Shown: piece by piece, positions 17,319 to 27,055 of the stretch
How the letters are laid out: each line of letters opens with the position of its first letter
Position numbering within the stretch: position 1 is the stretch's first letter
NCBI GenBank assembly: GCA_001560895.1
Contig: CP014326.1
Span: 1,624,001 to 1,688,000 of the forward strand
From: Streptococcus mitis
GTDB lineage: Bacteria; Bacillota; Bacilli; Lactobacillales; Streptococcaceae
Length of the DNA: 64,000 nucleotides
Direction of reading: 5' to 3'
Position numbers and translations under genes: made by a program
The notes under the pieces: generated by a model
The model's input: the letters and a program-made list of their open reading frames with translations, nothing else
Told to the model about the DNA's origin: nothing
The model's database searches: none

Positions 17319-18119
17319 ATGAAAAAATTTAGCCTATTATTAGCCATCCTACCATTTTTGGTTGCCTGTGGGAATCAAGCTACACCTAAAGAGACTAACT
17401 CTCAAAAGACCATCGTCGTTGCTACAGCTGGTGATGTGCCGCCATTTGACTACGAAGACAAGGGCAATCTGACCGGCTTCGACATCGAAGTTCTAAAAGC
17501 AGTAGATGAAAAACTCAGCGACTACGAGATTCAATTCCAAAGAACTGCCTGGGAAAGTATCTTCCCAGGACTTGATTCTGGTCACTATCAGGCTGCAGCC
17601 AATAACTTGAGTTATACAAAAGAACGTGCTGAGAAATACCTCTACTCACTTCCGATTTCGAACAACCCCCTCGTTTTAGTCAGTAACAAGAAAAATCCTC
17701 TGACTTCACTTGACCAAATCGCTGGCAAAACAACTCAAGAGGATACCGGAACTTCAAACGCTCAATTCATCAATAACTGGAATCAAAAACACACTGACAA
17801 TCCCGCTACTATCGATTTTTCTGGAGAGGATATCGGTAAACGAATCTTAGACCTCTCTAACGGTGAATTTGATTTCCTAGTTTTTGACAAGGTATCGGTT
17901 CAAAAGATTATCAAGGACCGTGGCTTAGACCTCTCAGTCGTTGATTTACCTTCTGCCGATAGCCCCAACAACTATATCGTTTTCTCAAACGACCAAAAAG
18001 AGTTTAAAGAGAAATTTGATAAAGCACTCAAAGAACTCTATCAAGACGGAACACTTGAAAAACTTAGCAATACTTATCTAGGTGGTTCTTACCTTCCAGA
18101 TCAATCTCAATTACAATAA
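17319..18119 (+). CDS. Amino-acid ABC transporter solute-binding lipoprotein
   Basis: A family-3 extracellular solute-binding protein. The ATG at 17319 follows GGAGAC and begins a lipoprotein signal (ILPFLVACGNQ, Cys as lipid anchor); the 28 codons upstream in frame are not a signal peptide. The mature domain has VVATAGDVPPFDYEDKG and GFDIEVLKAVDE, typical of polar amino acid binders. It has 266 residues. No permease or ATPase gene is adjacent, so it must use components encoded elsewhere. A BOX element begins on the last base of its stop codon. Confidence 0.9.
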   Translation: MKKFSLLLAILPFLVACGNQATPKETNSQKTIVVATAGDVPPFDYEDKGNLTGFDIEVLKAVDEKLSDYEIQFQRTAWESIFPGLDSGHYQAAANNLSYTKERAEKYLYSLPISNNPLVLVSNKKNPLTSLDQIAGKTTQEDTGTSNAQFINNWNQKHTDNPATIDFSGEDIGKRILDLSNGEFDFLVFDKVSVQKIIKDRGLDLSVVDLPSADSPNNYIVFSNDQKEFKEKFDKALKELYQDGTLEKLSNTYLGGSYLPDQSQLQ

Positions 18120-18233
18120 TACTCTTCGAAAATCTCTTCAAACCACGTCAGCTTTATCTGCAACCTCAAAGCTGTGCTTTGAGCAACCTACGGCTAGCTT
18201 CCTAGTTTGCTCTCTGATTTTCATTGAGTATAA
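18119..18233 (+). repeat. BOX element
   Basis: The element runs from ATACTCTTCGAAAATCTCTT to TTTTCATTGAGTAT, with AAACCACGTCAGC of boxA and the CAAAGCTGTGCTTTGAGCAA segment. It is a short form with one degenerate boxB. Its first base is the last base of the upstream stop codon. Confidence 0.92.
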
Positions 18234-18240
18234 GATATAC

Positions 18241-18270
18241 TAAAAGCGATTGGACCAGCCAATCGTTTTT
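18241..18270. terminator. Bidirectional terminator
   Basis: CGATTGG (18247-18253) pairs with CCAATCG (18259-18265) around a five-base loop, with AAAAG before and TTTTT after. It serves the lipoprotein gene on + and the phosphoesterase on minus. Confidence 0.8.
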
Positions 18271-18298
18271 AATTTGCATTGATTATCTTAGGGAACTC

Positions 18299-19132
18299 TT
18301 ACAAAAAATCAAAAAAATTCTTCACATCTTCTACATACCCATACTTTTCTATTAAGCTTGCTAATAGTTCCAGATTGTGCCCCTGATAATTATCTTCACG
18401 ACGTAGTTCTTCATACATTTCGATAAAGGGAAGACCCTGGGACTTGGCCAATTCTAACTCCACTTCATAAGCATAAGCGACTTTACGAAATTGGATATTT
18501 ACCAATTCCCCATCTTCAATCTCTATCACGGCATACTGGGCACGGTGATTTTTTAACGCCTCCCAATTAAAATAGGGCATGCCAATCGACCCTGGATTGA
18601 TGATTTGTTGCCCTTGACTGCCATAACGAAGCAACTGCTTGTGAACATGACCATAGACTGCCACGTCGGTTTCAGCATCTAGGAGTTGATCAAATTTCTC
18701 CGTATCATTATCAACCAGTAAGTCACTCCCATAGTTTTTGTCAGGTAAATTATGAGAGAGAGAAAAGCGCAGTCCGTCAACTTCTTTCTTTTCTAGCAAA
18801 GGCAAGCTTCGTAGCCAGACAATCGTTGCAGGATCCATTCGCTCCATCAAAAACTGGGTCAATCGCATGAGCTGGATTTCTTGTGGATGTTCCAAACCAT
18901 ATTCGCCATCCAAGGCCTCAAGGACACAATCATCCCAATTACCTCGAACACTTGCCGTTATAGGAAGTCCCTTCAGCAGAGCGACCAGATCATTTGTGCC
19001 TGGACCAGGAAGAAAAATATCTCCCAGAAGCCAGTATTCACTGACTCCTTGATTTTTAGCATCTGCAATCACTGCTTCTAGCGCCGTCGCATTGCCATGA
19101 ATGTCTGATAAAATTGCGATTTTATGTTTCAT
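18299..19132 (-). CDS. Calcineurin-like metallophosphoesterase
   Basis: A 277-residue MPP-fold protein with [35 protein letters not shown] and VYGHVHKQ, which together supply the two-metal site. Usual substrates of this subgroup are phosphodiesters or phosphomonoesters; the in vivo substrate is unknown. Its start overlaps the end of uvrC by eleven bases, so it is co-transcribed with uvrC. Confidence 0.88.
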   Translation of the reverse strand: MKHKIAILSDIHGNATALEAVIADAKNQGVSEYWLLGDIFLPGPGTNDLVALLKGLPITASVRGNWDDCVLEALDGEYGLEHPQEIQLMRLTQFLMERMDPATIVWLRSLPLLEKKEVDGLRFSLSHNLPDKNYGSDLLVDNDTEKFDQLLDAETDVAVYGHVHKQLLRYGSQGQQIINPGSIGMPYFNWEALKNHRAQYAVIEIEDGELVNIQFRKVAYAYEVELELAKSQGLPFIEMYEELRREDNYQGHNLELLASLIEKYGYVEDVKNFFDFL

Positions 19133-20969
19133 AATGGTCTCCTTCTGTTTGGTAATTTACACTCTTTTCCGCTACTTGAGACAACTCCACTTCTTCCTGC
19201 GGATTCAACTTCCTCTGAACTGCTTCTGCGACCGCTCTTGGCACCCCAACTTCGACAATTTCATCCACACTGGCTTCCTTGATCTTAGTCAAAGACTTGA
19301 AATGCTTCATGAGATTCTGCTTGCGTTTAGGTCCCAGACCGTCAATCCCATCCAGTTGTGAAGAAAAGGAGTTTTTGGAGCGCAATTGGCGGTGGAAGGT
19401 GATGGCAAAGCGGTGGACCTCATCTTGGATGCGTTGGAGGAGGAAAAATTCTTGAGAATTGCGAGACAGCTCCACCATCTCAAGCGGATCTCCAAAGAGC
19501 AATTCATGGGTTTGGTGCTTATCATTCTTTTGCAGACCTGCAATTGGAATATCCAAACCCAGTTCTTCTTGGATGACCTGTTTGGCAATATTAACTTGAC
19601 CTTGTCCCCCATCAATGACAATCAAATCTGGCGGAGTCAAAGACTCACGTTGAACTCGACCATAGCGTCTGCGGATAACCTCACGCATACTCGCATAGTC
19701 GTCCGGTCCAACCACAGTCTTGATTTTGTATTTACGATAATCTTTTTTACTTGGTTTGCCGTTGACAAAGACCACCATGGCTGAAACAGGACTGGTGCCC
19801 ATGATATTGGAGTTATCGAAGGACTCGATACGAACTGGAGTCGGAATATGGAGCAAGCGTCCTAGATTTTCAATAGCCCCTTGGGTCTTTTCGACAGATT
19901 TCTCTAGCAAATTGAACTTCTGCTCCAGACTAACACGAGCATTTTTTATGGCTAGATTGACCAGTTGTTTTTTCTCTCCACGCTGGGGTTTGAGAATCTT
20001 GGTATCCACCAAGGCCTTGACTGCTTCTTCATCGATATCCTGCGGAATCAGCACCTCATTGGGAACCAGGTGAGATTTTTCTTGATAGAATTGTCCCACA
20101 TAGGTCAAGAAATCCTCATCTGGATCATTGTAGTAAGGGAAGAGATTGACATCTCGCTCAATGAGCTTGCCCTGACGAACAAAGAAAACCTGAACACACA
20201 TCCAGCCCTTATCCACATAGTAACCAAAGACATCCCGATTTTGGAGATCCTTGGCCATAACCCTTTGCTTGGTCCGAAGCGTTCCAATGGCCTGAATCAG
20301 ATCACGGTATTCCGCAGCACGTTCAAATTCCATAGTCTGAGCTGCCGCTGCCATTTTCCCCTTGAGGGCATCGATGATTTTGTTATCCTGTCCTTTTAGG
20401 AAATCAGAAACCTCCTGAGCCATAGACTTGAAATAGGCCTCATCCTTCTTACAGATGGTGTGGGCCATACATTGACCGATATGGTAGTAAAAACAGACCT
20501 TAGAAGGAGGATTAGTACACTTACGAAAAGGGAAAATTCGATCCAAAAGTCGCTTGATTTCATTGGCTGCCCCCACATCTGGATAAGGACCAAAATAAAG
20601 ACCACCATCCTTCTTGACCTGACGGGTGATAATCAAACGAGGATAACGTTCATTGGTAATCTTGATGAAAGGATAAGACTTATCATCCTTGAGCATAATA
20701 TTGTATTTAGGCTTATTTTCCTTGATCAGGTTGATTTCTAGGAGAAGGGCCTCAATATTGGACTCCGTAACGATAAATTCAAAATCCACAATTTCAGATA
20801 CCAGAGCCTCTGTCTTGGTATCGTGACTTCCACGGAAATAGGACCGCACACGGTTGCGCAGATTTTTAGCCTTTCCTACATAGATAATGGTGCCATTTTT
20901 ATCCTTGTGAATGTAGCAACCAGGGCTGGTCGGCAAGAGCTCTAGTTTTGATTTAATCAAGTTATTCAT
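19122..20969 (-). CDS. uvrC: Excinuclease ABC subunit C
   Basis: Makes both incisions in nucleotide excision repair. The N-terminal GIY-YIG nuclease ([20 protein letters not shown]) is followed by the UVR helix pair ([20 protein letters not shown]), the RNase-H-like nuclease with [13 protein letters not shown] and SFDNSNIMG, and a C-terminal HhH pair ([17 protein letters not shown]). It has 615 residues, close to the norm. Confidence 0.97.
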   Translation of the reverse strand: MNNLIKSKLELLPTSPGCYIHKDKNGTIIYVGKAKNLRNRVRSYFRGSHDTKTEALVSEIVDFEFIVTESNIEALLLEINLIKENKPKYNIMLKDDKSYPFIKITNERYPRLIITRQVKKDGGLYFGPYPDVGAANEIKRLLDRIFPFRKCTNPPSKVCFYYHIGQCMAHTICKKDEAYFKSMAQEVSDFLKGQDNKIIDALKGKMAAAAQTMEFERAAEYRDLIQAIGTLRTKQRVMAKDLQNRDVFGYYVDKGWMCVQVFFVRQGKLIERDVNLFPYYNDPDEDFLTYVGQFYQEKSHLVPNEVLIPQDIDEEAVKALVDTKILKPQRGEKKQLVNLAIKNARVSLEQKFNLLEKSVEKTQGAIENLGRLLHIPTPVRIESFDNSNIMGTSPVSAMVVFVNGKPSKKDYRKYKIKTVVGPDDYASMREVIRRRYGRVQRESLTPPDLIVIDGGQGQVNIAKQVIQEELGLDIPIAGLQKNDKHQTHELLFGDPLEMVELSRNSQEFFLLQRIQDEVHRFAITFHRQLRSKNSFSSQLDGIDGLGPKRKQNLMKHFKSLTKIKEASVDEIVEVGVPRAVAEAVQRKLNPQEEVELSQVAEKSVNYQTEGDHYET

Positions 20970-20983
20970 AGTTCCATTATAGC

Positions 20984-21011
20984 AAAAAAGTAGGGAAAGA
21001 TAGTCCCCTAC
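20984..21011 (-). terminator. Terminator of the matrixin-like gene
   Basis: GTAGGG and CCCTAC pair across the stop codon of the gene at 21008, followed by TTTTTTG on the minus strand. Confidence 0.75.
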
Positions 21012-21709
21012 TCATTGCTCTCATATAATTTTCGAAGGTTTGCAACATCCTCTTCCTGAATACCATAAAAGGAACCTGCAGGTTGCATCACAGACTTCTC
21101 ATCTGTATGGTCCAAGCCAATCGCATGCCCCAACTCATGTTCTGCCGTATGGACAACACGCTCATAGGAATAGCCATAGTCAGGATTGGACAGATAATAA
21201 TGATTCAGACGCACCGTTACAGACAAGAATTGCCCCGTCAAGAGATTGGTCTGACTTTCCGTCTCTCCTGCCACAGGAGTGTTTCCGTCGTTCATCTCCG
21301 TAGCCAAGATATCCGCCTTGCTGGACTCAGTCACAAGTTCAAAGTTAAAAGCACCAGTTTGATTCCAGTTCTGAATTGCTTCTACATAAGCCTCTTGAAA
21401 GCGTGAATCCATCTGAGGATCTAGATAAATACGAGCAGAAGCCTGTGGCCACCTTCCTTCAGAATGCTGGTGGCTATCTGTCTGGCTCAACTTAGGCAGT
21501 TGCCCTGTTTTTTCCCATTGGTCAATGCTTTGTTGACCAATCTTTACCGACCGCTCTGCCTGCTTCAGCGCTCCTTGGAAATCCCCGTTCAGATACCAGA
21601 GAAATCCAAAAGCAAGAGTGCATAAAAACAAAACAATCCAAACCAAGCGCCAAAACAAACGCCAAACAAAAGAAAAGAAAACCCCTATCAAACGAAAAAG
21701 CCAGCGCAT
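21008..21709 (-). CDS. Membrane-anchored matrixin-like zinc metalloprotease
   Basis: The N-terminus holds one membrane segment (about residues 17-43, Trp/Phe/Leu-rich), then a linker and an M10-type domain. The zinc motif [18 protein letters not shown] (HExxHxxGxxH) and a downstream Met-turn-like SVMQPAG are plain. It has 233 residues, short for secreted matrixins but right for this streptococcal group. It probably acts outside the membrane; the substrate is unknown. Confidence 0.85.
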   Translation of the reverse strand: MRWLFRLIGVFFSFVWRLFWRLVWIVLFLCTLAFGFLWYLNGDFQGALKQAERSVKIGQQSIDQWEKTGQLPKLSQTDSHQHSEGRWPQASARIYLDPQMDSRFQEAYVEAIQNWNQTGAFNFELVTESSKADILATEMNDGNTPVAGETESQTNLLTGQFLSVTVRLNHYYLSNPDYGYSYERVVHTAEHELGHAIGLDHTDEKSVMQPAGSFYGIQEEDVANLRKLYESNE

Positions 21710-21787
21710 GTCTCTCTACCTTTCTAGCAAATAAAGACTATTTTACTAAAACAAGCTGAAAGAAAGCTAAATACTGGCTTGTTCATC

Positions 21788-23020
21788 TTAACGTCCTAAT
21801 ATTTTTTTGACTAACTGAATAGCTTTGTATTTTAAAGGCGATGGATGATAACGGAAAGTTCCTGCTTTACGTACAATATAGCCATTAAAATTTTGTTTAA
21901 AACGCAAAACGCCATCACTACCATCAAAAATCCCTTGAATCCCTAGGAAGTTGTATTTAGGTATTCCACGTTTTATACTTTCCAACATAATATATTTTTG
22001 AAGTAGCGCAGGGGCATAGAACTTATTAAATTCAGTGTAGGAACCACTAAAAAGATAAGTCGTTTCCTGAGGCATATAAACAAATAAACTCCCGGCTAAA
22101 ACAATATCTTCTTCTCCATATTTTTCAATCAAGTCTCTCGCTTCTGCTTTTCGAACTTCAAAAGTTTCAAATTGACTAGAATATTCTCTCAGTTGATTTT
22201 GTTTTTTCTCAGAATGAGGATTTTTACTCAAATCAAGTCGCAACTTGTCTAAGACTTCTTCTAGTTTACTTTGTTCACCTTGCAATTTGCTCATATACTC
22301 CGAAAAATTTAAGCTTGCTATGAGAAACTCCGCTTGTTCTCCAAATGAATCATAAAAGTGCTCATAATATTCTAAACTTTTATCACTATATTCTCTACGT
22401 TCAGAGGTTTCTTTTGTTATATTCTTAAAAATCGATAGTTCTTCACGTTTTAACTTTTTCAACCGAATGCCAAACGTTTCAGCCTTTTTCACCAAGGGTT
22501 TACCCTTTTTGCTAAAACTTTTAAGCAAATTCTTTTCAGTTAATTCAGTCAAATCTTTATAGTATAACCAATCTGGTTCTCCACCTGGATAACCTGTTGT
22601 CAATCCATCAAATTGATAACCTAAATTAGTCAAATCTTGAATAATACTTTTTTTCTCAGCATCTATTGGATCACCTTCACTATCAAAAGTTTGATAAGTT
22701 TCATAAGGTTTTACAAGCAACTCTAATACACCATTCTGCTTAGCATATGCTTTTAACTCCGCATAAAAAATAGGAAGGGCTTCTTTTTTCGTATAAATAG
22801 GCCCCGAATTGAGCTCCATATGCAGACCACCTAGCATGGGCAAGCTATAAACCAGAGCTGCAACTTGAATTTCTCCTTCTTGTTTCAAAGCAAGGTAAAC
22901 AATTCGAGCCCCTCTTTTTTCTAATAAGTCCCCCATCTGGACAGATTGCATAAAGGAACGAGAAGAAACCTGATCAGAATAAGTACGAAACTCTTCTTTC
23001 GTGAGTGTAGTTAGTGCCAT
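21788..23020 (-). CDS. murN: Peptidoglycan branching enzyme MurN
   Basis: A FemAB-fold tRNA-dependent aminoacyltransferase that adds the second residue (Ala) to the cross-bridge on lipid II Lys. MALTTLTKEEFRTYSDQVSS and GLHMELNSGPIYT match the MurN family, with a coiled coil near residues 220-280 and the C-terminal YNFLGIQGIFDGSDGVLRFK. The 410 residues equal MurN. It follows murM by only four bases. Confidence 0.92.
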   Translation of the reverse strand: MALTTLTKEEFRTYSDQVSSRSFMQSVQMGDLLEKRGARIVYLALKQEGEIQVAALVYSLPMLGGLHMELNSGPIYTKKEALPIFYAELKAYAKQNGVLELLVKPYETYQTFDSEGDPIDAEKKSIIQDLTNLGYQFDGLTTGYPGGEPDWLYYKDLTELTEKNLLKSFSKKGKPLVKKAETFGIRLKKLKREELSIFKNITKETSERREYSDKSLEYYEHFYDSFGEQAEFLIASLNFSEYMSKLQGEQSKLEEVLDKLRLDLSKNPHSEKKQNQLREYSSQFETFEVRKAEARDLIEKYGEEDIVLAGSLFVYMPQETTYLFSGSYTEFNKFYAPALLQKYIMLESIKRGIPKYNFLGIQGIFDGSDGVLRFKQNFNGYIVRKAGTFRYHPSPLKYKAIQLVKKILGR

Positions 23021-23024
23021 ATAC

Positions 23025-24245
23025 TTACTTTCTATGTTTTTTTCTTAATGTTTTACGGAAATCAAGAGCAAGTCTTAACAGAGGATAGAGAGGATGAGTG
23101 GGCATTGTAAATTCACCCAAATATTCTTCAATCGTTGGATTAAATTTTTCCTTAAAATGATAAAGTCCACCATTGAAAGAGTTTTCAACACCACCTAAAT
23201 TTTGCCACACCATACCTCGCTCAAAGGCATAGCGAGCCGTTTCATACCAAGTTAAAATTGGTGCATTGTAACGTTTAAAATCATCATCCATACCAGCATA
23301 TAGATTGACAGAGGTATTACCAAATTCCAAACTCAAAGTAGCCGCTAAAGGAATGTTTGATTTTCCCATGTTCATATATCCCTGCAAGAAATCTATTTCC
23401 TCTTCTAAACGTTCTTTTTCTTTTATATTTTCCTGAACTTTTGAAGGTTTGGTTGCATCATTAAATTTTTCTGCAACTACTCTATTTTTTTCTAATTGTT
23501 CTTCTAATTCTCTTAAACGCTTAGAAACATCCAAACTTGTTAGCGTGATATAGGAATCTTCTTTGAAGTTATCTAATAATTTTTTATAATAAGCTTCGTT
23601 TCTTAAATGAATCTCTTTTCGCTTCTCAGTTTTTTTCATCAACTCCGAAAATGAATCTAATAGTTCCAGTCCACCATATTGAATCTCAAGCCCTTTGTTT
23701 CGTGCTGTTCGAATAGCTTGCCTCGTTGATTTAGAAAGTTTATCTTCTTCAAAATTTTCCTTATATATTTTCGCCTGAATACGAGGCTGAATGGTGTCAT
23801 CCATCTCGATTGTCTGCCCAGACCATTCCACTCCTAATTGCCCTAAAATATCAACAATAGCAAGATTTTCAGGATATTCTCTTTTATCTTGATTAACCAA
23901 ATGTTGAGATAGACAAATGCTTGGATCGAAAGTCACAAAAACCGCTCTCTTACTGCGAGCATAAGACTTAATAGACTGCAGGACAAACTTTAAAAGTTCT
24001 GTATCCCTGTAATCCAATATAGGACCTCTTGGGATGTAAAACATTTTATACCCCAAAGGGAGGGACTTTATGAGAATACTAGCCACAGCCAGTAACTTCC
24101 CTTCTTCATAGACACCAAGCCTCTCATGATTCCAATCAGATTTCACTTTTTCCCAAGCACTGCTTTGTAATAGATTAACCATGGGATGTTCTTTTACAAA
24201 ACCATCATACTCTGATAGTGGTATCCCAAGCTGATAACGATACAT
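23025..24245 (-). CDS. murM: Peptidoglycan branching enzyme MurM
   Basis: Adds Ser or Ala from aminoacyl-tRNA to the stem Lys of lipid II, giving branched muropeptides that are needed for high-level beta-lactam resistance. Shared FemX features are YKMFYIPRGPILDY, TRQAIRTARNKG and QNLGGVENSFNGGLYHFKEK, plus a charged coiled coil near residues 240-290. The 406 residues equal MurM. murM alleles in this group are mosaic and vary in activity; which type this is cannot be read from the sequence alone. Confidence 0.93.
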   Translation of the reverse strand: MYRYQLGIPLSEYDGFVKEHPMVNLLQSSAWEKVKSDWNHERLGVYEEGKLLAVASILIKSLPLGYKMFYIPRGPILDYRDTELLKFVLQSIKSYARSKRAVFVTFDPSICLSQHLVNQDKREYPENLAIVDILGQLGVEWSGQTIEMDDTIQPRIQAKIYKENFEEDKLSKSTRQAIRTARNKGLEIQYGGLELLDSFSELMKKTEKRKEIHLRNEAYYKKLLDNFKEDSYITLTSLDVSKRLRELEEQLEKNRVVAEKFNDATKPSKVQENIKEKERLEEEIDFLQGYMNMGKSNIPLAATLSLEFGNTSVNLYAGMDDDFKRYNAPILTWYETARYAFERGMVWQNLGGVENSFNGGLYHFKEKFNPTIEEYLGEFTMPTHPLYPLLRLALDFRKTLRKKHRK

Positions 24246-24299
24246 ATTTTTCTCTCTTTCAACTAGTATCTCTCTACTATTTTACTATTTTCGATTAAA

Positions 24300-24320
24300 A
24301 AGTCTAGTGAAAATAGACTT
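24300..24320 (-). terminator. estA terminator
   Basis: AAGTCTA and TAGACTT pair around a seven-base loop, followed by TTTTTAATC on the minus strand, separating estA from murMN. Confidence 0.75.
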
Positions 24321-24375
24321 CCATCAATGTTTTTAAGCCAAGAATAACTATAAATGGTGGTTTATTTATAAAAAC

Positions 24376-25167
<792 letters not shown>

Positions 25168-25181
25168 CTATTTTCCGATAA

Positions 25182-25202
25182 GAAAAAGCCGAAATTCGAC
25201 TT
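25182..25202 (-). terminator. rnjB terminator
   Basis: AAGTCGAA pairs with TTCGGCTT (one G-T pair) and is followed by TTTCTTATC on the minus strand, between RNase J2 and estA. Confidence 0.6.
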
Positions 25203-25223
25203 TCTCTCTGTTTATTTCAACGA

Positions 25224-26885
25224 TTATTTTGCTTCCATGACTACTGGTAAAATAGCTGGACGACGCTTGGTTTGATCAAAGAGATACTTGGTCAGAGTAT
25301 CACGAACCTTCCCTTTAAGATCTGCCCAATCAAAGTCATCTCCTTGAAGATAGTCTTCTACCGTCTGGTTAATCAATTCTGAACTTTCACGGAGAATATC
25401 GCGGCTCTTCTTGAGATAAACAAATCCGCGCGTATGAACACGAGCCTTGGACACAATTTTCTTCTCACGACGGTTAACGGTGATTGCGACGATGAAAATG
25501 CCATCTTCTGACAAGACCTTACGGTCACGAAGAACTACATTTCCAACATCACCAATGGCATTCCCGTCAATCAAGACATCCCCTGCTGAAACCGCGCCAG
25601 CTGGGACAAAGTCCCCATTCTCATAAGCCATGCTGGTTCCCTTTTTAGGGATGAAAATGCGTTCTGGCAACATCCCGACGGCCATAGCAGCCTTAGCATG
25701 AGCATCCAACTCACGGTATTCCCCCTGAATCGGGAAGAGATACTTGGGTTGCAAGAGATTGATCATCAACTGCAAATCACGCGCATTTCCGTGCCCTGAC
25801 ACACGCAAGCTTTGAGTGATCAGTTTGACAACCCCGCCAGCTTGGTAAATCATGTTTTCCACACGCGCCATAACTGCTTCTTTAGCGATAGACGGAGTGG
25901 TTACGATATAGACCAAGTCACCGTCCTTGATTTCCACATAACGGTGGCGACCAATCGACATCTTGCGAAGACCGTTGATAGGCTCACCCATACGACCTGT
26001 CTCAAGGATAATCAACTCATGGTCTTCAAAGCGAGACATATCTTTTGGCTTAATCAAAAGACTCTCGTTAGCTAGAGACAATTTCTTAAGGCGAATAGCA
26101 GTGCGGACGATATTTTCAATATCAAATCCTGTCAAAACCACACGACGGCCTGTTGCATCCGCAGCGTCAAACACCTGCTGGATACGAGAGAGGTTGCTGG
26201 CTACTGCTGCAACGATGATACGACCATCCCAATCAGAAATAGTTTGAGTGATTTCGTCCCCAACTTCACTTTCGCTAGCCACTTGGATATTGCTATCTGC
26301 ATTAGCTGAATCACTAAGCAGAGCTAGAACTCCATCACGACCGATTTCTGCCAAACGAGCGAAGTCTGTCGCATAGGATTCACTAGCTGTCTGGTCAAAT
26401 TTGAAGTCGCCTGTATAAACAATGCTACCTTCAACTGTCTTCAAGACAATACCCAGACTTTCTGGGATAGAGTGGGTCGTACGGAAGAAGGAAACCACAG
26501 TTCCTCCAAAATCAATCTCTGAATCCTCATCAATGACATGGAAATCATTGAATTTCTTAACCGTATCATTTCCTTTAACAAAGAGTTTGGCCAACTCAAT
26601 GGTCAACTCAGAGCCAAATACAGGTACCTTGGCTTCAGCCAAGAGATAAGGAAGAGCACCAATGGCATCCGCATGCCCGTGAGTTAGGAAGACCCCAGCG
26701 ATACGATCGCTATTTTCAAAAAGGTAGTCCATATTGGGAATGACCACATCCACCCCTAGTTGTTCATTTTCAGGGTATTTCAGACCTGCATCCAAAACGA
26801 AAATAGACCCATCGATTTCAGCGATATACATATTTTTCCCATTTTCACGCACACCACCAAGTGTTGTTAAACTGATATTACTCAT
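25224..26885 (-). CDS. rnjB: Ribonuclease J2
   Basis: A metallo-beta-lactamase/beta-CASP ribonuclease that partners RNase J1 in mRNA decay. The metal motif reads FLTHGHADAIGALP instead of HGHEDH, so key metal ligands are replaced, which is the mark of streptococcal J2 and points to a mainly structural role. Later motifs are SIVYTGDFKFD, the beta-CASP block and SGHGNARDLQLM. It has 553 residues. Confidence 0.92.
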   Translation of the reverse strand: MSNISLTTLGGVRENGKNMYIAEIDGSIFVLDAGLKYPENEQLGVDVVIPNMDYLFENSDRIAGVFLTHGHADAIGALPYLLAEAKVPVFGSELTIELAKLFVKGNDTVKKFNDFHVIDEDSEIDFGGTVVSFFRTTHSIPESLGIVLKTVEGSIVYTGDFKFDQTASESYATDFARLAEIGRDGVLALLSDSANADSNIQVASESEVGDEITQTISDWDGRIIVAAVASNLSRIQQVFDAADATGRRVVLTGFDIENIVRTAIRLKKLSLANESLLIKPKDMSRFEDHELIILETGRMGEPINGLRKMSIGRHRYVEIKDGDLVYIVTTPSIAKEAVMARVENMIYQAGGVVKLITQSLRVSGHGNARDLQLMINLLQPKYLFPIQGEYRELDAHAKAAMAVGMLPERIFIPKKGTSMAYENGDFVPAGAVSAGDVLIDGNAIGDVGNVVLRDRKVLSEDGIFIVAITVNRREKKIVSKARVHTRGFVYLKKSRDILRESSELINQTVEDYLQGDDFDWADLKGKVRDTLTKYLFDQTKRRPAILPVVMEAK

Positions 26886-27019
26886 TTTTCCTCCGAAAGC
26901 TTAGTTTATCTTGATTATAGGGTTACTTGCCCTTTTATTCTAAAAGCACTACTTTTAGCCGAATCTTTTCCTACCATTATACCATTTTTTTGATGATTTT
27001 CAAAATGAAGATTTGTTTT

Positions 27020-27047
27020 CAAAAAAGAGCTGGTTGCCCAACTCTTT
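27020..27047 (-). terminator. recJ terminator
   Basis: GAGTTGG pairs with CCAGCTC (one G-T pair) around GCAA, followed by TTTTTTG on the minus strand. Confidence 0.75.
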
Positions 27048-27055
27048 CCTAGCTT

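Noticed and set aside
17126..17347. 73-codon frame on minus spanning the divergent spacer
   Set aside because: It crosses the palindrome and both promoters and overlaps the lipoprotein start; no family features.
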